DNA of 64,000 bases from Gammaproteobacteria bacterium (lineage in GTDB: Bacteria; Pseudomonadota; Gammaproteobacteria; GRL18), in contig JADGEK010000013.1 of the NCBI GenBank assembly GCA_016744395.1, forward strand, positions 1 to 64,000, read 5' to 3'. Position 1 is the stretch's first letter. The number at the start of each line of letters is the position of its first letter. The position numbers and the translations under genes were made by a program. The notes under the pieces were generated by a model. It saw only the letters and a program-made list of their open reading frames with translations. It was not told where the DNA came from and searched no databases. Positions 10,498-23,227 of this stretch are shown in pieces.

Positions 10498-10905
10498 TTA
10501 TTCGGCAGCTGCAGCAGGAGCGCTTTCTTTCTTTTCAGAAGAATGAGCTGGGCTTTTTTGATTTGAAGAGTCAGATACTGAATCTTCTTTCTCTTTAACT
10601 AAAGGAGAAGCATCTGTATACGGACCTTTCATAGAGATGATCAGGTTACGAATAACGGCATCATTAAATCTGAAAGCATGAGTCAGTTCATCAATGCTTG
10701 CTGGTTCACACTCAACATTCATTAATACATAATGTGCTTTATGGATTTTGTTAATTGGATAAGCCAGTTGACGGCGCCCCCAATCTTCCAAACGGTGGAT
10801 AGTGCCACTAGCAGATTCAATTGTTGAACGGTAGCGCTCTATCATAGCAGGTACTTGTTCACTCTGATCTGGGTGGACAAGAAATATAATTTCATAATGT
10901 CTCAT
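10498..10905 (-). CDS. rpsF: 30S ribosomal protein S6 (bS6) with long Ser/Glu/Ala-rich C-terminal tail
   Basis: [25 protein letters not shown]...[24 protein letters not shown]. Confidence 0.97.
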   Translation of the reverse strand: MRHYEIIFLVHPDQSEQVPAMIERYRSTIESASGTIHRLEDWGRRQLAYPINKIHKAHYVLMNVECEPASIDELTHAFRFNDAVIRNLIISMKGPYTDASPLVKEKEDSVSDSSNQKSPAHSSEKKESAPAAAAE

Positions 10906-11153
10906 TTAGACAATCCTTACGGGTAATTAGCCTTTAAGAGTGGTTAATCAGCTTTCCATCAATAAAATCATAACAATTTCAGACAAAAAGCAAGGAAATG
11001 ACAGGCCCAATGGCTGTCAAGGTGCGGTATTATATTACTTTATTAAGGGGAGTTCAAGACTCAATTTAGAGAAAATTTAAATGTTTATTGTCGAACTTCT
11101 CAAGAATACAATCATATTAAACCTTCATAAAGAAGTGATAGAAGAGCAGTGCC

Positions 11154-11426
11154 TCATTTGTCCGATATTTCGTTCAAAAGCTCCTCTAATTCAGCTTGTA
11201 TTAGTTTGGGATTGCAATTCACTTTATCATTATCCACTTGAGAGTCGGGCACTGAATCAGATGTTAAGTCTAAGTTACCTAAAAACTCTTTAACTGTAAT
11301 TTCGACATCAATTGCAAAAGTTGTTTTACCATTCTCTCGTTTAAAACGTTTAATACGAGTACTACCAGCTTTATGAGCAATCTGACGTAATTCAGTTTCT
11401 GTTCCAGCAATTCGAATTTTCAGCAT
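11154..11426 (-). CDS. Hypothetical protein (90 aa)
   Basis: Uninterrupted ORF between rpsF and rlmB, same strand. Confidence 0.55.
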   Translation of the reverse strand: MLKIRIAGTETELRQIAHKAGSTRIKRFKRENGKTTFAIDVEITVKEFLGNLDLTSDSVPDSQVDNDKVNCNPKLIQAELEELLNEISDK

Positions 11427-11530
11427 AGTCCATTCCTTTTAAATCTAGCCTGTCCTCATATTTTTAACATATATAGAGACGGCACCGCAATCATTTTAAA
11501 ACAATATTGGGGTCGTTTGCAGTCAAGATA

Positions 11531-12319
11531 CTAGCCTGCATTACGCTGACGAACGGCTTCAAACAAGCCAATACCCGTTGCAACTGACACATTCAGGCTT
11601 TCGACACTGCCCACCATGGGAATTTTAACCAGAGCATCACAGTTTTCTCTGGTCAGTCTACGCATTCCCTTCCCTTCAGTCCCCATCACTAAAGCAAGCG
11701 GCCCCTTAAGATCAGTACTATAGATTGTATTATCTGTTTCACCAGCAGTGCCTACAATCCAAATCTGATAACTTTTTAATAATTTTAAGGTTCGAGCCAG
11801 ATTAGTGACTTGAATAAGGGGCACACTTTGATCCGCGCCACAAGATACCTTACGCACAGTAGGAGTGAGAGACACCGAACGATCTTTAGGGACAATAATT
11901 GCGTGAACACCTGCTGCATCCGCAGTACGTAAACAAGCACCTAAATTATGAGGGTCCTGAACGCCGTCCAGAATCAATAAAAGAGGGGGAACGTCAAGTT
12001 GTTGTAACAAATCATCCAGAAAGCTTTCTGATTTAACTTTAGGCGCTTTACTTTGAGCCACCACTCCCTGGTGATTACCAGACGTCATTTCATCCAGTTT
12101 TTTTCGCTGAACAAAAGTGATGTTCACTGACTTCTTTTTTGCTAACTCAATAATCGCAGTAATACGATTATCTTTTCGACCTCGATCAACAAAAAGAGCG
12201 GAGATTTGCTCCGAAGCGATCTTTTCTCCAATGGAGTGATCGCCACCAGAATGCTTCCCATCAGAGCAATAGTTTAAAGCAGATTTTACGGCATGAATGC
12301 CAAAAATCAATTCACCCAT
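11531..12319 (-). CDS. rlmB: 23S rRNA (guanosine-2'-O-)-methyltransferase RlmB
   Basis: SpoU motifs LDGVQDPHNLGACLRTADAAGVHAIIVPKDRS, LVMGTEGKGMRRLT, VGSVESLNVSVATGIGLFEAVRQR; downstream of rnr. Confidence 0.97.
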   Translation of the reverse strand: MGELIFGIHAVKSALNYCSDGKHSGGDHSIGEKIASEQISALFVDRGRKDNRITAIIELAKKKSVNITFVQRKKLDEMTSGNHQGVVAQSKAPKVKSESFLDDLLQQLDVPPLLLILDGVQDPHNLGACLRTADAAGVHAIIVPKDRSVSLTPTVRKVSCGADQSVPLIQVTNLARTLKLLKSYQIWIVGTAGETDNTIYSTDLKGPLALVMGTEGKGMRRLTRENCDALVKIPMVGSVESLNVSVATGIGLFEAVRQRNAG

Positions 12320-14745
12320 CGACGTCTTCTATTACGTTTCTTTTTCTTTTTCTTTTCAGAAGCAGAATCTTGAGAACCTGACGCATCAGTACCTGAGTTT
12401 TGAACTGATTTTTCTGAAGTTTGTGATTTTTTCTTAAAGTTTTTCTTCTTTTTACCCTCAGGTTTCGGGTGACTCAGACCTTGTGGAACAAAATCTATTT
12501 TTCTCTCATCCAGATTCACTGCTGCGACCTTGATGCAAATTTTATCACCCAGTTGATAAGATTTACCTGTTCGCTCGCCCTTCATTTTATGGCTCATTTT
12601 ATCAAAATGATAATAGTCATCTTTAAGTGCCGTAATATGAATTAAACCTTCAACGTGAATATCATCAAGGACAACAAATAAACCAAAGCCAGTTACAGTA
12701 CTGATACGCCCTTCAAATTCTTCTCCAACCTTATCCAGCATATACTCACATTTCAGCCAATCAGTTGCATCACGAGTGGCATCATCAGCACGTCGCTCAG
12801 TAATTGAACAATGTTGTCCTAAATCAGACATTTGCTCTTGAGTATAATTATAAGTCGAAGCATTTTGCCCACGAACAAGGTGTTTAATTGCACGGTGAAC
12901 TAATAGGTCAGGATAACGTCGAATCGGTGAAGTAAAGTGAGCATAAGCATCAAACGATAAGCCAAAATGCCCTACATTTTCTGCTTCATAAACAGCCTGA
13001 GATAAACTGCGCAACATGACAGTCTGGAGAACTTCAAAATCAGGGCGTTCTTTTATCTCATTGAGCAATTTAGAGTAGTCTTTAGCCTGAGGCTCATCAC
13101 CACCCTCTAAGGTAATTCCTAAAGGCGATAGGAATTCTTTCAATGCTTTGAGTTTTTCGTCAGTTGGACCTTTATGATTGCGGTACAATGCCGATATTTT
13201 ATTTTCCAAAAGGAAGTTTGCCGCACTGACATTAGCAGCCAGCATACATTCTTCAATTACCCGGTGAGCATCGTTTCGAATGATTGGAGATAATTTTTCA
13301 ATCTTTCTATGCTCGCCAAACACAATTTGTGTTTCAACCGTTTCAAAATCAATAGCACCGCGTTGTGAACGTTTCTTAGCCAAAACTTGATAAAGCTGAT
13401 AGAGTTCATGCAAATGAGGTAATAGGTGAGCGTATTGATCACATAATTCAGCGTCCCCCTCAATAACCATGTCAGCCACTTGATTATAAGTCAGTCGTGC
13501 ATGTGAACGCATCAAACCTTCACTGAAGCGATAGTTAACAACCTCACCCGCGGCAGTGATATCCATCTCACAGACCATACACAACCGATCCACTTCAGGA
13601 TTGAGTGAGCATAAACCATTAGAGAGAACTTCTGGTAACATCGGAACAACACGACCAGGAAAATAAACGGAAGTACCACGACGCTTTGCCTCAGCATCCA
13701 ATGCCGTACCACGTTCTACATAAGAAGAGACATCAGCAATGGCAACCCATAAACGCCAGCCACCAATATTAGGGCCAGACTCTATTTTTTTACAGCAAAC
13801 AGCATCATCAAAATCTTTAGCATCAGCACCATCAATGGTCAGTAATAAATGATCACGAAAGTCTTCACGCCCTGCTTTGCTTGCTTCTGGCACAGAAGCT
13901 TCTAAATCACCAATTTCAGCTTCAAGCATAATTGGCCATTCATGAGGTATATTATAGCTTCGAATCGCAACATCGATTTCCTGACCAGGCTCCATATGCC
14001 CACCCAGATTTTGAATCACACGGCCTTTAGCACGTTGGAAGCGAGTAGGAAAATGAAGAATCTCAACCATAACCATTTGCCCTGCTTCGGCACCATAGGT
14101 ATGTTCTTTTGACACCACAATATCATGGTTAATGCGTTTGTGATCCGGGACCACCATCAGCACTCCATCACGATCTTCCAGTTGGCCGACAATGGTACCC
14201 ATATTGTGTTCAATAATTTTAACCAGGGAACCTTCACGACGCCCCTTTCTATCAGTACCAGCCAAACGTACCTGTACTCGATCACCATGAAACAACATAC
14301 GCATATCGCGCATACCTATAAAGAGATCACCACCACCATCTTCTGCAAGCATAAACCCAAAACCATCTGGGTGAGCTGAAATAATGCCTTCAAGCACTTC
14401 AAGTTCAGAGATTAACTCATAGCATTTACGCTTATTGAAAAATAACTGACCATCTCGTTCCATAGCACGTAATCGACGACGTAATCCTTCTTTTTGATCA
14501 GGATTTTCCAATTTTAATAATTTTTCAACTTGAAATCGATTAATAGGTTCTGGCTGTTCTGCCAAAAGATCGAGAATAAATTCTCGGCTAGGAATGGGAT
14601 TATCGTAATTTTTCGCTTCGCGTTTTGCGTAGGGATCCGACTTTTTATTAAAGGGCTTGCTCGCTTTATTACCTGGTTTATTACCCGGCTTCTTACCAGA
14701 GTTTTGACTCATATTTGTCCTTGAATTTTGATGATAGATCGTCAC
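12307..14745 (-). CDS. rnr: Ribonuclease R
   Basis: RNB domain (TIDGADAKDFDDAVCC), S1 domain and Lys-rich C-terminus. Confidence 0.97.
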   Translation of the reverse strand: MTIYHQNSRTNMSQNSGKKPGNKPGNKASKPFNKKSDPYAKREAKNYDNPIPSREFILDLLAEQPEPINRFQVEKLLKLENPDQKEGLRRRLRAMERDGQLFFNKRKCYELISELEVLEGIISAHPDGFGFMLAEDGGGDLFIGMRDMRMLFHGDRVQVRLAGTDRKGRREGSLVKIIEHNMGTIVGQLEDRDGVLMVVPDHKRINHDIVVSKEHTYGAEAGQMVMVEILHFPTRFQRAKGRVIQNLGGHMEPGQEIDVAIRSYNIPHEWPIMLEAEIGDLEASVPEASKAGREDFRDHLLLTIDGADAKDFDDAVCCKKIESGPNIGGWRLWVAIADVSSYVERGTALDAEAKRRGTSVYFPGRVVPMLPEVLSNGLCSLNPEVDRLCMVCEMDITAAGEVVNYRFSEGLMRSHARLTYNQVADMVIEGDAELCDQYAHLLPHLHELYQLYQVLAKKRSQRGAIDFETVETQIVFGEHRKIEKLSPIIRNDAHRVIEECMLAANVSAANFLLENKISALYRNHKGPTDEKLKALKEFLSPLGITLEGGDEPQAKDYSKLLNEIKERPDFEVLQTVMLRSLSQAVYEAENVGHFGLSFDAYAHFTSPIRRYPDLLVHRAIKHLVRGQNASTYNYTQEQMSDLGQHCSITERRADDATRDATDWLKCEYMLDKVGEEFEGRISTVTGFGLFVVLDDIHVEGLIHITALKDDYYHFDKMSHKMKGERTGKSYQLGDKICIKVAAVNLDERKIDFVPQGLSHPKPEGKKKKNFKKKSQTSEKSVQNSGTDASGSQDSASEKKKKKKRNRRRRWVN

Positions 14746-14786
14746 ACATAACGTTGTTATGATGTGTTAACCTATCATCAAACCAT

Positions 14787-16097
<1,311 letters not shown>

Positions 16098-16146
16098 TTA
16101 AAATTTGATACTGTCAATAAAAAAGATTATAGAGTCTTTAAAAAAA

Positions 16147-17334
16147 TTAAAGGTTTCTCTCAACAATCTGCCATTGACCTGATTCATTACTCAAAATATG
16201 TGTACAATCTGTTGCTTGTGTTTCTGAGTCGTTATTTGCTAATTCACAAATCACTCGTGCGCCTTTCTGACGTAAGTCACTCACCATTACCAAAAGTTCG
16301 GGATCCTGAACCGCAGGCGCAAAAATAGACTCTATTGTTTTCACTTGCTTTGGATTATTTCTAATGGAAACCAATTGGTTTAGATCGGAACTAAAGCCTG
16401 TTGCAGCTCGTGAACGGCCAAAAGTTTCGCCAATACCATCATAACGCCCGCCCTGAGCAATTTCTTGCCCATGACCAGGTAGGTAGGCAGCAAAAACAAC
16501 ACCCGTATGATAGTTGTAACCACGTAATTCAGACAGGTCAAAATATAAGTTTTGTTCAGGAGCCCTGGCAAGCAGTCCTTTAGCGATAGCTTCAAGGTTG
16601 TCAAGTTCTTTATGAACTTCATCACCTTTTAAAATCTGGCGTGCATTGTCTATTACTGAAATATCACCATTAAGATCAACTAAAGCGATGAATTGCTGCT
16701 TTTGCTCATCACTAATAGACAATGACTTTAAATATTCAGAAAGTTCTGTGACGGCTTTTCGTTGCAGTGCATCAAATAAAGTTTCTTCTTCTAATTGGTT
16801 CAGCTCTGCTTGAATCGCTAAACTGCGAAAAATACCCACATGCCCCAAATCAATATGACAATTTTCAAGTCCCACTGACTTCAATGTCTCTATCATCAAG
16901 AGTAGCACTTCAATATCACTGGCAGGGCCGCTATGTCCATAAAGCTCGATGCCCACTTGTAAAGGACTACGTGATTGATTGAAGCCTTCAAGGCGAGTTT
17001 TCAAAACTTGTCCGACATAACAGAACCGCGATGGGTGATCTGTTTTTATATGATGAGCATCAATTCGAGCAATCTGTGGCGTCATGTCGGCACGCACACC
17101 CAGAAGTTTACCTGAAATTTGATCAGTTAGGGTGAATGTCATCAATTGTAGATCATGTCCTGTACCCGTTAGTAACGAGTCAAGAAAATCAATCATTGGG
17201 GGCTCAACAAGGTCGTATCCCCATGTCTGATACAAATCCAGTAAAGCACGACGCTGTGATTCGATTGTTAATGCTTGTGGTGATAAAACTTCCTGAATAC
17301 CTTCAGGCAATAACCAACGATCTTTATTTAACAT
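16147..17334 (-). CDS. hisZ: ATP phosphoribosyltransferase regulatory subunit HisZ
   Basis: HisRS-like fold (LLPEGIQEVLSPQA, GVRADMTPQIARI, GRYDGIGETFGR) next to purA. Confidence 0.93.
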   Translation of the reverse strand: MLNKDRWLLPEGIQEVLSPQALTIESQRRALLDLYQTWGYDLVEPPMIDFLDSLLTGTGHDLQLMTFTLTDQISGKLLGVRADMTPQIARIDAHHIKTDHPSRFCYVGQVLKTRLEGFNQSRSPLQVGIELYGHSGPASDIEVLLLMIETLKSVGLENCHIDLGHVGIFRSLAIQAELNQLEEETLFDALQRKAVTELSEYLKSLSISDEQKQQFIALVDLNGDISVIDNARQILKGDEVHKELDNLEAIAKGLLARAPEQNLYFDLSELRGYNYHTGVVFAAYLPGHGQEIAQGGRYDGIGETFGRSRAATGFSSDLNQLVSIRNNPKQVKTIESIFAPAVQDPELLVMVSDLRQKGARVICELANNDSETQATDCTHILSNESGQWQIVERNL

Positions 17335-17419
17335 ATTAAGCTATAGTATCTCATTTCAGCTCGACTGAGCTTTTAATAAAACTGACATTAAAAACACTTA
17401 CTTTAAAAATATTGGTGAA

Positions 17420-17614
17420 TCAATGTTTTAGCACATAAATAGCAATAGCCCCGATGACCATACTAATGATCCCGGTCCATCGCAACTGCTGTTCAGTCAT
17501 TTCAGAAGCACTGAGCATCATTTGCTTAAACATCTTTGGATTCAGTATTGGCAATAAACCTTCCAATACCAACATCAAAGCACCTGCAATTAGGATTTCA
17601 TGCCACATAAACAA
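17420..17614 (-). CDS. DUF2065 family small membrane protein
   Basis: 64 aa, two TM segments, between hisZ and hflC. Confidence 0.8.
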   Translation of the reverse strand: MFMWHEILIAGALMLVLEGLLPILNPKMFKQMMLSASEMTEQQLRWTGIISMVIGAIAIYVLKH

Positions 17615-17616
17615 AA

Positions 17617-17643
17617 AAAATCCGGATTTTAACCAAACCCGGA
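17617..17643 (-). terminator. Candidate rho-independent terminator
   Basis: AATCCGG/CCGGATT stem followed by a U-tract on the minus strand (A-run at about 17608-17616 on +). Confidence 0.5.
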
Positions 17644-17686
17644 TTCTATACTATTTTACCTGCAGATTGTACTAATTTATTCAGCT

Positions 17687-17730
17687 TTTAACATCCCCAT
17701 TCTCTTATTGAGTATAATGGGGATGTTAAA
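17687..17730. repeat. 15-bp perfect inverted repeat (TTTAACATCCCCATT...AATGGGGATGTTAAA) after the hflC stop
   Basis: Arms 17687-17701 and 17716-17730 with a 14-nt loop. Confidence 0.8.
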
Positions 17731-17739
17731 GCATCTAAA

Positions 17740-18603
17740 TTACTGCTTACCCTGAATATTTTTAAAGTAATCAAAGAAGTCAGAATCAGGCTCAACCACC
17801 ATAATATCTGAAGCACTACCAAAGGTGTTTTTGTAGGCATTTAAACTACGGTAAAAAGTAAAGAATTCTTTATTTTGTCCATAGGCAATGGCATAAATAT
17901 CAGCGGCTTTTGCATCACCCTCACCTCGAATTTGCTCTGCCTGTTTAAAAGCATCCGCTTTAAGTATTGTGACTTGACGGTCAGCTTCAGCTGTAATTTT
18001 AGCCGCACTTTCATTACCTTGAGCTCTTAACTCTTTAGCAATTCGAGTTCTTTCCGTTTCCATTCGACGGAAGATCTTGTCACTGACTTTCGGAGGAAAT
18101 TCAATACGCTTAATACGAACATCAACAATTCTGACACCGAATGCTTTCACATCGATATTAGCAGATTTATTAATGTCATCCATAATCACATGACGTTCAC
18201 CAGAAATCACTTCATACATATTGCGTCGACCAAATTCGTTACGCAGACCCTCTTTAACGATGGTTGCAATACGTTCTTGAGCAATATCCATATCTCCACG
18301 CATGGAAACATAAAAAGCTTGTACGTCTTCAATCTTCCACTGAATGAAGGAATCAACGACAAGAATTTTCTTTTCCTCAGTCAAATAATCTTCTGGCTTG
18401 GCATCAAATGTTTGAATACGGTTATCAAACTTGCGCACATTGGTTACAAACGGAAGCTTAACATGCAATCCAGCATCATAATTGGCATTTTGAATTTTAC
18501 CAAATTTAAATAAAATAGCGGCTTCGGTTTCAGACACAGTAAACAATGAAGCTGAACCGATAATGCCCAGTATCAATACTGCTATGGCAACTAATAATTT
18601 CAT
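17740..18603 (-). CDS. hflC: Protease modulator HflC (SPFH)
   Basis: SLFTVSETEAAILFKFGKI; downstream partner of hflK. Confidence 0.97.
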   Translation of the reverse strand: MKLLVAIAVLILGIIGSASLFTVSETEAAILFKFGKIQNANYDAGLHVKLPFVTNVRKFDNRIQTFDAKPEDYLTEEKKILVVDSFIQWKIEDVQAFYVSMRGDMDIAQERIATIVKEGLRNEFGRRNMYEVISGERHVIMDDINKSANIDVKAFGVRIVDVRIKRIEFPPKVSDKIFRRMETERTRIAKELRAQGNESAAKITAEADRQVTILKADAFKQAEQIRGEGDAKAADIYAIAYGQNKEFFTFYRSLNAYKNTFGSASDIMVVEPDSDFFDYFKNIQGKQ

Positions 18604-19820
18604 TAACGTCTCTCCCTGATAGATGGTCTGGCACGTGAGCTATCAGAACTGTTTGAACGATATTTAGATGCGCTGTAATCAGATTGCTTGCTACCCTTCT
18701 GGTACTTATCACTACCCACTGGGTTATCATCTGTGACAGGCATGCTAATTGAACCCCGCATCATTTTATCTAAGGGTAAATACAATAGATTGTTACTGCC
18801 CTTAGTATCAATCATGACTTTACTGGTTTTACTGTAAACGACTTCCATAGCATCCAGATAGAGGCGATCACGAGTCACTTCCGGTGCTTTTTCATATTCC
18901 GTCAAAACACTTAAAAAGCGTGATGTCTCACCCTCAGCTTCTGCAATGACACGACCATTATAAGCTTGTGCACCAGCAACCTGACGCGCTGCAATACCGC
19001 GAGCTTTAGGTATGACATCATTACTATACGCTTGAGCTTCATTGATATAGCGCTCTTTATCTTCTCGCGCAGCATTCACATCTTCAAATGCATCTTGAAC
19101 CTGAAGGGGTGCCTTAGCACTTTGCAAGGTAAATCGAGTAATAATTAAACCAGTTTTATAGCGATCCAGAATTTTCTGAGCTAAAGAACCAATCTTAGAC
19201 GCAATATCACTACGTCCTTCCGTCAAAATGAAGTCCATTTCGTTTTTACCAACAATTTCACGCACGGCACTTTCTGAGACTTGTCTTAAAACCAGCCCAG
19301 GATCACGGACATTGAATAAGAAATGTTCTGCATTACTTACTTTGTATTGCACTGCCACTTTAATCTCAACAATGTTTTCATCTTTAGTCAACATGTGAGC
19401 TTCATGTTGATTACCACCAATGCTTAAGCTTCGTGAAGCACTGACATCAACCAACTGGTATTGCTGAATCCCTGGCACATACCATTGAAGACCTGCATCA
19501 ACCGTTTTATAAGCTTCTCCAAACTGGAGGACGACCGCTTTTTTACCTTGATCAACGGTATAAATACCAGATAAGGCCCAGACACCAAGAGCAATCACTC
19601 CAATGATGACATAGAGATATGTAGGTGGTGGGTTACTACCAAATCGATTGTCTCCAGAACCATTATTTCCAGAACCACCTTTTTTACCACCAAATAATTT
19701 ACCAATTTTATCATTGAGGTTTTTTATAACTTCGTCCAGATCAGGAGGACCTTGATCGTTGTTATTTTTATTTCCCCAAGGGTCATTGTTTTTTGGACCG
19801 CCAGGTTCATTCCAGGCCAT
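18603..19820 (-). CDS. hflK: Protease modulator HflK (SPFH)
   Basis: MAWNEPGGPKNNDPWG N-term; SGIYTVDQGKKAVVLQFGEAYKTVDAGLQWYVPG. Confidence 0.97.
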   Translation of the reverse strand: MAWNEPGGPKNNDPWGNKNNNDQGPPDLDEVIKNLNDKIGKLFGGKKGGSGNNGSGDNRFGSNPPPTYLYVIIGVIALGVWALSGIYTVDQGKKAVVLQFGEAYKTVDAGLQWYVPGIQQYQLVDVSASRSLSIGGNQHEAHMLTKDENIVEIKVAVQYKVSNAEHFLFNVRDPGLVLRQVSESAVREIVGKNEMDFILTEGRSDIASKIGSLAQKILDRYKTGLIITRFTLQSAKAPLQVQDAFEDVNAAREDKERYINEAQAYSNDVIPKARGIAARQVAGAQAYNGRVIAEAEGETSRFLSVLTEYEKAPEVTRDRLYLDAMEVVYSKTSKVMIDTKGSNNLLYLPLDKMMRGSISMPVTDDNPVGSDKYQKGSKQSDYSASKYRSNSSDSSRARPSIRERR

Positions 19821-19994
19821 TTAATACTCCAATTTTGTTCATTATTCTCTCAAATAGGGAATAAACTTAAAAATCCTGTCACCAGGATGAATATTCTTAA
19901 TCCACTGCAAGACATGCGTTTAATATAAATGGTCTCTAAAACCAAGTACTCACGCAAGCTGTCTAACACTAAATAAAGTAAAATTTTATAGGAC

Positions 19995-21353
19995 TCAATC
20001 CGAGGTGTCTACCATTTTTTCATCAATTAATAAGTCACTAAAACCTGACTTCTTTGATAAGTAGTCAAAATCTCTTGATGTCGTTTCAATAGAAACGAAC
20101 CAATCACCTTCTTCATTGTAGTTTTCTTCCAGGATATCAACCCTGTTATATAAAATAGTTCGCCATTGGCCTGCATGAGCAGGTATTTTCAATTGCTTTT
20201 GTATTCTATTTTCGCTAAAAAAATCAGCAATGCTTTCTAATAACAAATCCATGCCATTGTTATTAGCAGCTGACAGCCAGACTCTTAATATATTGCCTGA
20301 TGGATCTCGCTCAATACGAGCACATTGTTCATTCAGTAAATCCACTTTGTTGTAGACCAGTAGCTGGGGTGTTTCCTCTGCACCAACTTGTTTCAACACT
20401 GAATTAACTTCTGCGATATGCTTGTCGCGGTTCTCGGCATGTGCATCAATCACATGCAATAACAAGTCTGCCTCACGAGTCTCCAATAAGGTTGCATGAA
20501 ATGCATCTACTAGATCATGGGGGAGATCACTGATAAAACCAACCGTATCAGCTAAAACCATTGATAAATTTTTAGGTAATTCAACACGACGTAAAGTGGG
20601 ATCCAGCGTTGCAAACAGTTGATCAGCAGTATAAACACTGGATTCAGTTAATTGATTGAAGAGTGTTGATTTACCCGCATTAGTATAACCAACCAATGAA
20701 ACAGTCGGTAGTTCTGCCCGTTGACGCGAACGACGACTCTGCTCGCGTTGTTTACGAACTTTTTCCAGACGTTTATTCAGTTGCTTAATGCGCATGCCCA
20801 GTAAGCGGCGATCGGTCTCCAGCTGTGTCTCACCAGGTCCGCGCAGGCCGATACCACCTTTCTGTCGTTCCAGATGAGTCCAGCCTCGAACTAATCGAGT
20901 TGTCATATGACTTAGTTGAGCCAATTCAACTTGTAATTTACCTTCATGGGAACGTGCTCTTTGAGCAAAAATATCCAGAATGAGTCCTGTTCTATCAAGT
21001 ACTCGACACTGCAGCATAATTTCAAGATTTCGTTCTTGTGCAGGAGAAAGCTGATGGTTGACCAATACGAGATCTGCTTCATAAAAGTCGACCGCTTCTT
21101 TGACTTCTTGAGCTTTACCTGTACCAATAAAATATTTGGCTTCAGGTTTATGACGCTTGCCTTTTATGAAAGACAAGGGTTCTGCTCCTGCAGACAACAC
21201 AAGGTCATAAAACTCACTTTGAGCTTCATCACGCAGGCTTGCGGCTTTTTTTAAAAGCCCTTCGCTGCTTGAAACAGAGGAATGATGGGAGATTGGGAAA
21301 TCGATATGTACCAGCAAGGCACGCTCCCCAGTTCCTACAGGACGATCAAACAA
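19995..21353 (-). CDS. hflX: Ribosome rescue GTPase HflX
   Basis: GGIGLRGPGETQLETDRRLL; VSLVGYTNAGKSTLFNQLT. Confidence 0.97.
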   Translation of the reverse strand: MFDRPVGTGERALLVHIDFPISHHSSVSSSEGLLKKAASLRDEAQSEFYDLVLSAGAEPLSFIKGKRHKPEAKYFIGTGKAQEVKEAVDFYEADLVLVNHQLSPAQERNLEIMLQCRVLDRTGLILDIFAQRARSHEGKLQVELAQLSHMTTRLVRGWTHLERQKGGIGLRGPGETQLETDRRLLGMRIKQLNKRLEKVRKQREQSRRSRQRAELPTVSLVGYTNAGKSTLFNQLTESSVYTADQLFATLDPTLRRVELPKNLSMVLADTVGFISDLPHDLVDAFHATLLETREADLLLHVIDAHAENRDKHIAEVNSVLKQVGAEETPQLLVYNKVDLLNEQCARIERDPSGNILRVWLSAANNNGMDLLLESIADFFSENRIQKQLKIPAHAGQWRTILYNRVDILEENYNEEGDWFVSIETTSRDFDYLSKKSGFSDLLIDEKMVDTSD

Positions 21354-21574
21354 CGATACCCACCCCTTTATAAGCGATTCTTTTATGACATGTTTCAGTC
21401 AACAAAAAACAACCAAAAAACATGCGACCTAAGAAGGCATCTGTTTGATTACTGACATCCATTTTACTCAAACTCATAGCTTTTGTCATTTATAGCCAAA
21501 GCACTTTTGATCGTCAAAGTCTGATGTAGACAAGCAAAAAGAGGCAAAGCTATAGCAAACTGAACAATGGGAAC

Positions 21575-21832
21575 TTATGAGTTATTACCTGAGGTTGGTG
21601 CAGTCTCATCAGTCGCCAATTTGATATTTCTTGATGGGACAATAGTAGAGATCGCATGCTTATAGACCATTTGGCTTACAGCATTTTTTAACAATATAAC
21701 GAATTGGTCAAAAGATTCGACCTGGCCCTGAAGTTTGATACCATTAACGAGATAAATTGAGACGGGAACCCGCTCTTTTCTCAAAACGTTCAAATAAGGG
21801 TCTTGTAGCGCTTGCCCTTTACTCATTTTCAC
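21575..21832 (-). CDS. hfq: RNA chaperone Hfq
   Basis: [48 protein letters not shown]...[15 protein letters not shown]; likely start at the internal MSKGQ. Confidence 0.98.
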   Translation of the reverse strand: MKMSKGQALQDPYLNVLRKERVPVSIYLVNGIKLQGQVESFDQFVILLKNAVSQMVYKHAISTIVPSRNIKLATDETAPTSGNNS

Positions 21833-22264
21833 TTCTCCTAATTATCATTTTTAGTATTATTTCCTTTAATGCGAGCCCACCCTCGTGCAACAACAAAAAG
21901 GGCAATCATTTTATAGTAAATGCGTATTCATGTATATAAGCGAATTACCATAAATGGTTAAAGCAAGCATTCCTCCTGCAAAATCACCTATTTTTCATAG
22001 ATTTTCTTTGAAATTAAAGCCCAAAGAGAAAATATTATGACAAAAACAAATCTACATCCCTAAAAACAGTAAAGCTGAGTAAAACAGTCATTTAATATAG
22101 ATAAGTTAAGCATTTTATATTCATTAATAAAAAATAAACATAGCGATATAATATGACTAACCAAGGGTAATCCCTTATTAATATGCAAATATGTCCAAGT
22201 GATTTGTAATTAGTAGTTTAGCATGTGCTTATATTTATGGTAAGTGACTTTTTGCACGTTCAAA

Positions 22265-23227
22265 TCATTCTTTATTATTTTTAGTGAAACGACTTTTCAA
22301 AATAGGCTTAAGATACTCAAGGGCTTGTTCAAAAATATTATTATCTTCCGTCGCAATCCATAGAGCCTCTTCTTCTCTTCGTAACCAGGTCATTTGGCGT
22401 TTTGCAAATTGTCGAGTGATGGTGATTCCTCGCTCTATCATTTGCTCCTGAGTCATTTTTCCTTCCAGATGTTCCCATACTTGACGGTAGCCAACCGCTC
22501 TCATAGAGGGCAGAGACAAATCCAGATCGCCTCGCTTAAATAATTGCTGCACTTCTTCAATAAACCCTTGCTCAATCATCTTGTTGAAGCGAATGGCAAT
22601 ACGCTCTCTCAATAAGTCACGTGACTTAGGGGAAACAATAATTTTATAAGTCTCCCAAGGCAGTGCTTCAGCTAGACTTTCTTGTTGTAATTCAGTCATT
22701 GATTTGCCTGAAATCTCATAGACCTCCAATGCACGTTGTATTCGCTGAGGATCATTGGGGTGAATTCGCTTCGCTGCAATAGGATCAATGACCGCCAGTT
22801 TCTGGTGCATAAACTCTGCGCCATTGAGTTTGGCCTCAGCATCCAGCTTTGCACGTATAGCCTCATCAGCTTTGGGCAACTCAGAAAGCCCGTACAATAA
22901 ACTGCGGTGGTAAAGCATCGTACCCCCCACTAATAAGGGTATTTTATTTCTACGATGAATGTCTTCCATTGTTTTTAAGGCATCAGCTCTGAAACTGGCA
23001 GTCGAATAAGCCTGGGCAGGATCTAAAAAATCGATTAAGTGATGAGGTGCTGCGGCCAATTCATCTTTCGTGGGTTTAGCGGTACCAATATTCATGTCTT
23101 TATACACTAAAGCAGAATCAACACTAATGATTTCAAAAGGATAGTTTTTCACCAACTCAATGGCCAGATCAGTTTTTCCTGAAGCGGTTGGCCCCATGAT
23201 AAATACTGCAGCAGGTTGTTTTGTCAT
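22265..23227 (-). CDS. miaA: tRNA dimethylallyltransferase MiaA
   Basis: [33 protein letters not shown]. Confidence 0.98.
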   Translation of the reverse strand: MTKQPAAVFIMGPTASGKTDLAIELVKNYPFEIISVDSALVYKDMNIGTAKPTKDELAAAPHHLIDFLDPAQAYSTASFRADALKTMEDIHRRNKIPLLVGGTMLYHRSLLYGLSELPKADEAIRAKLDAEAKLNGAEFMHQKLAVIDPIAAKRIHPNDPQRIQRALEVYEISGKSMTELQQESLAEALPWETYKIIVSPKSRDLLRERIAIRFNKMIEQGFIEEVQQLFKRGDLDLSLPSMRAVGYRQVWEHLEGKMTQEQMIERGITITRQFAKRQMTWLRREEEALWIATEDNNIFEQALEYLKPILKSRFTKNNKE

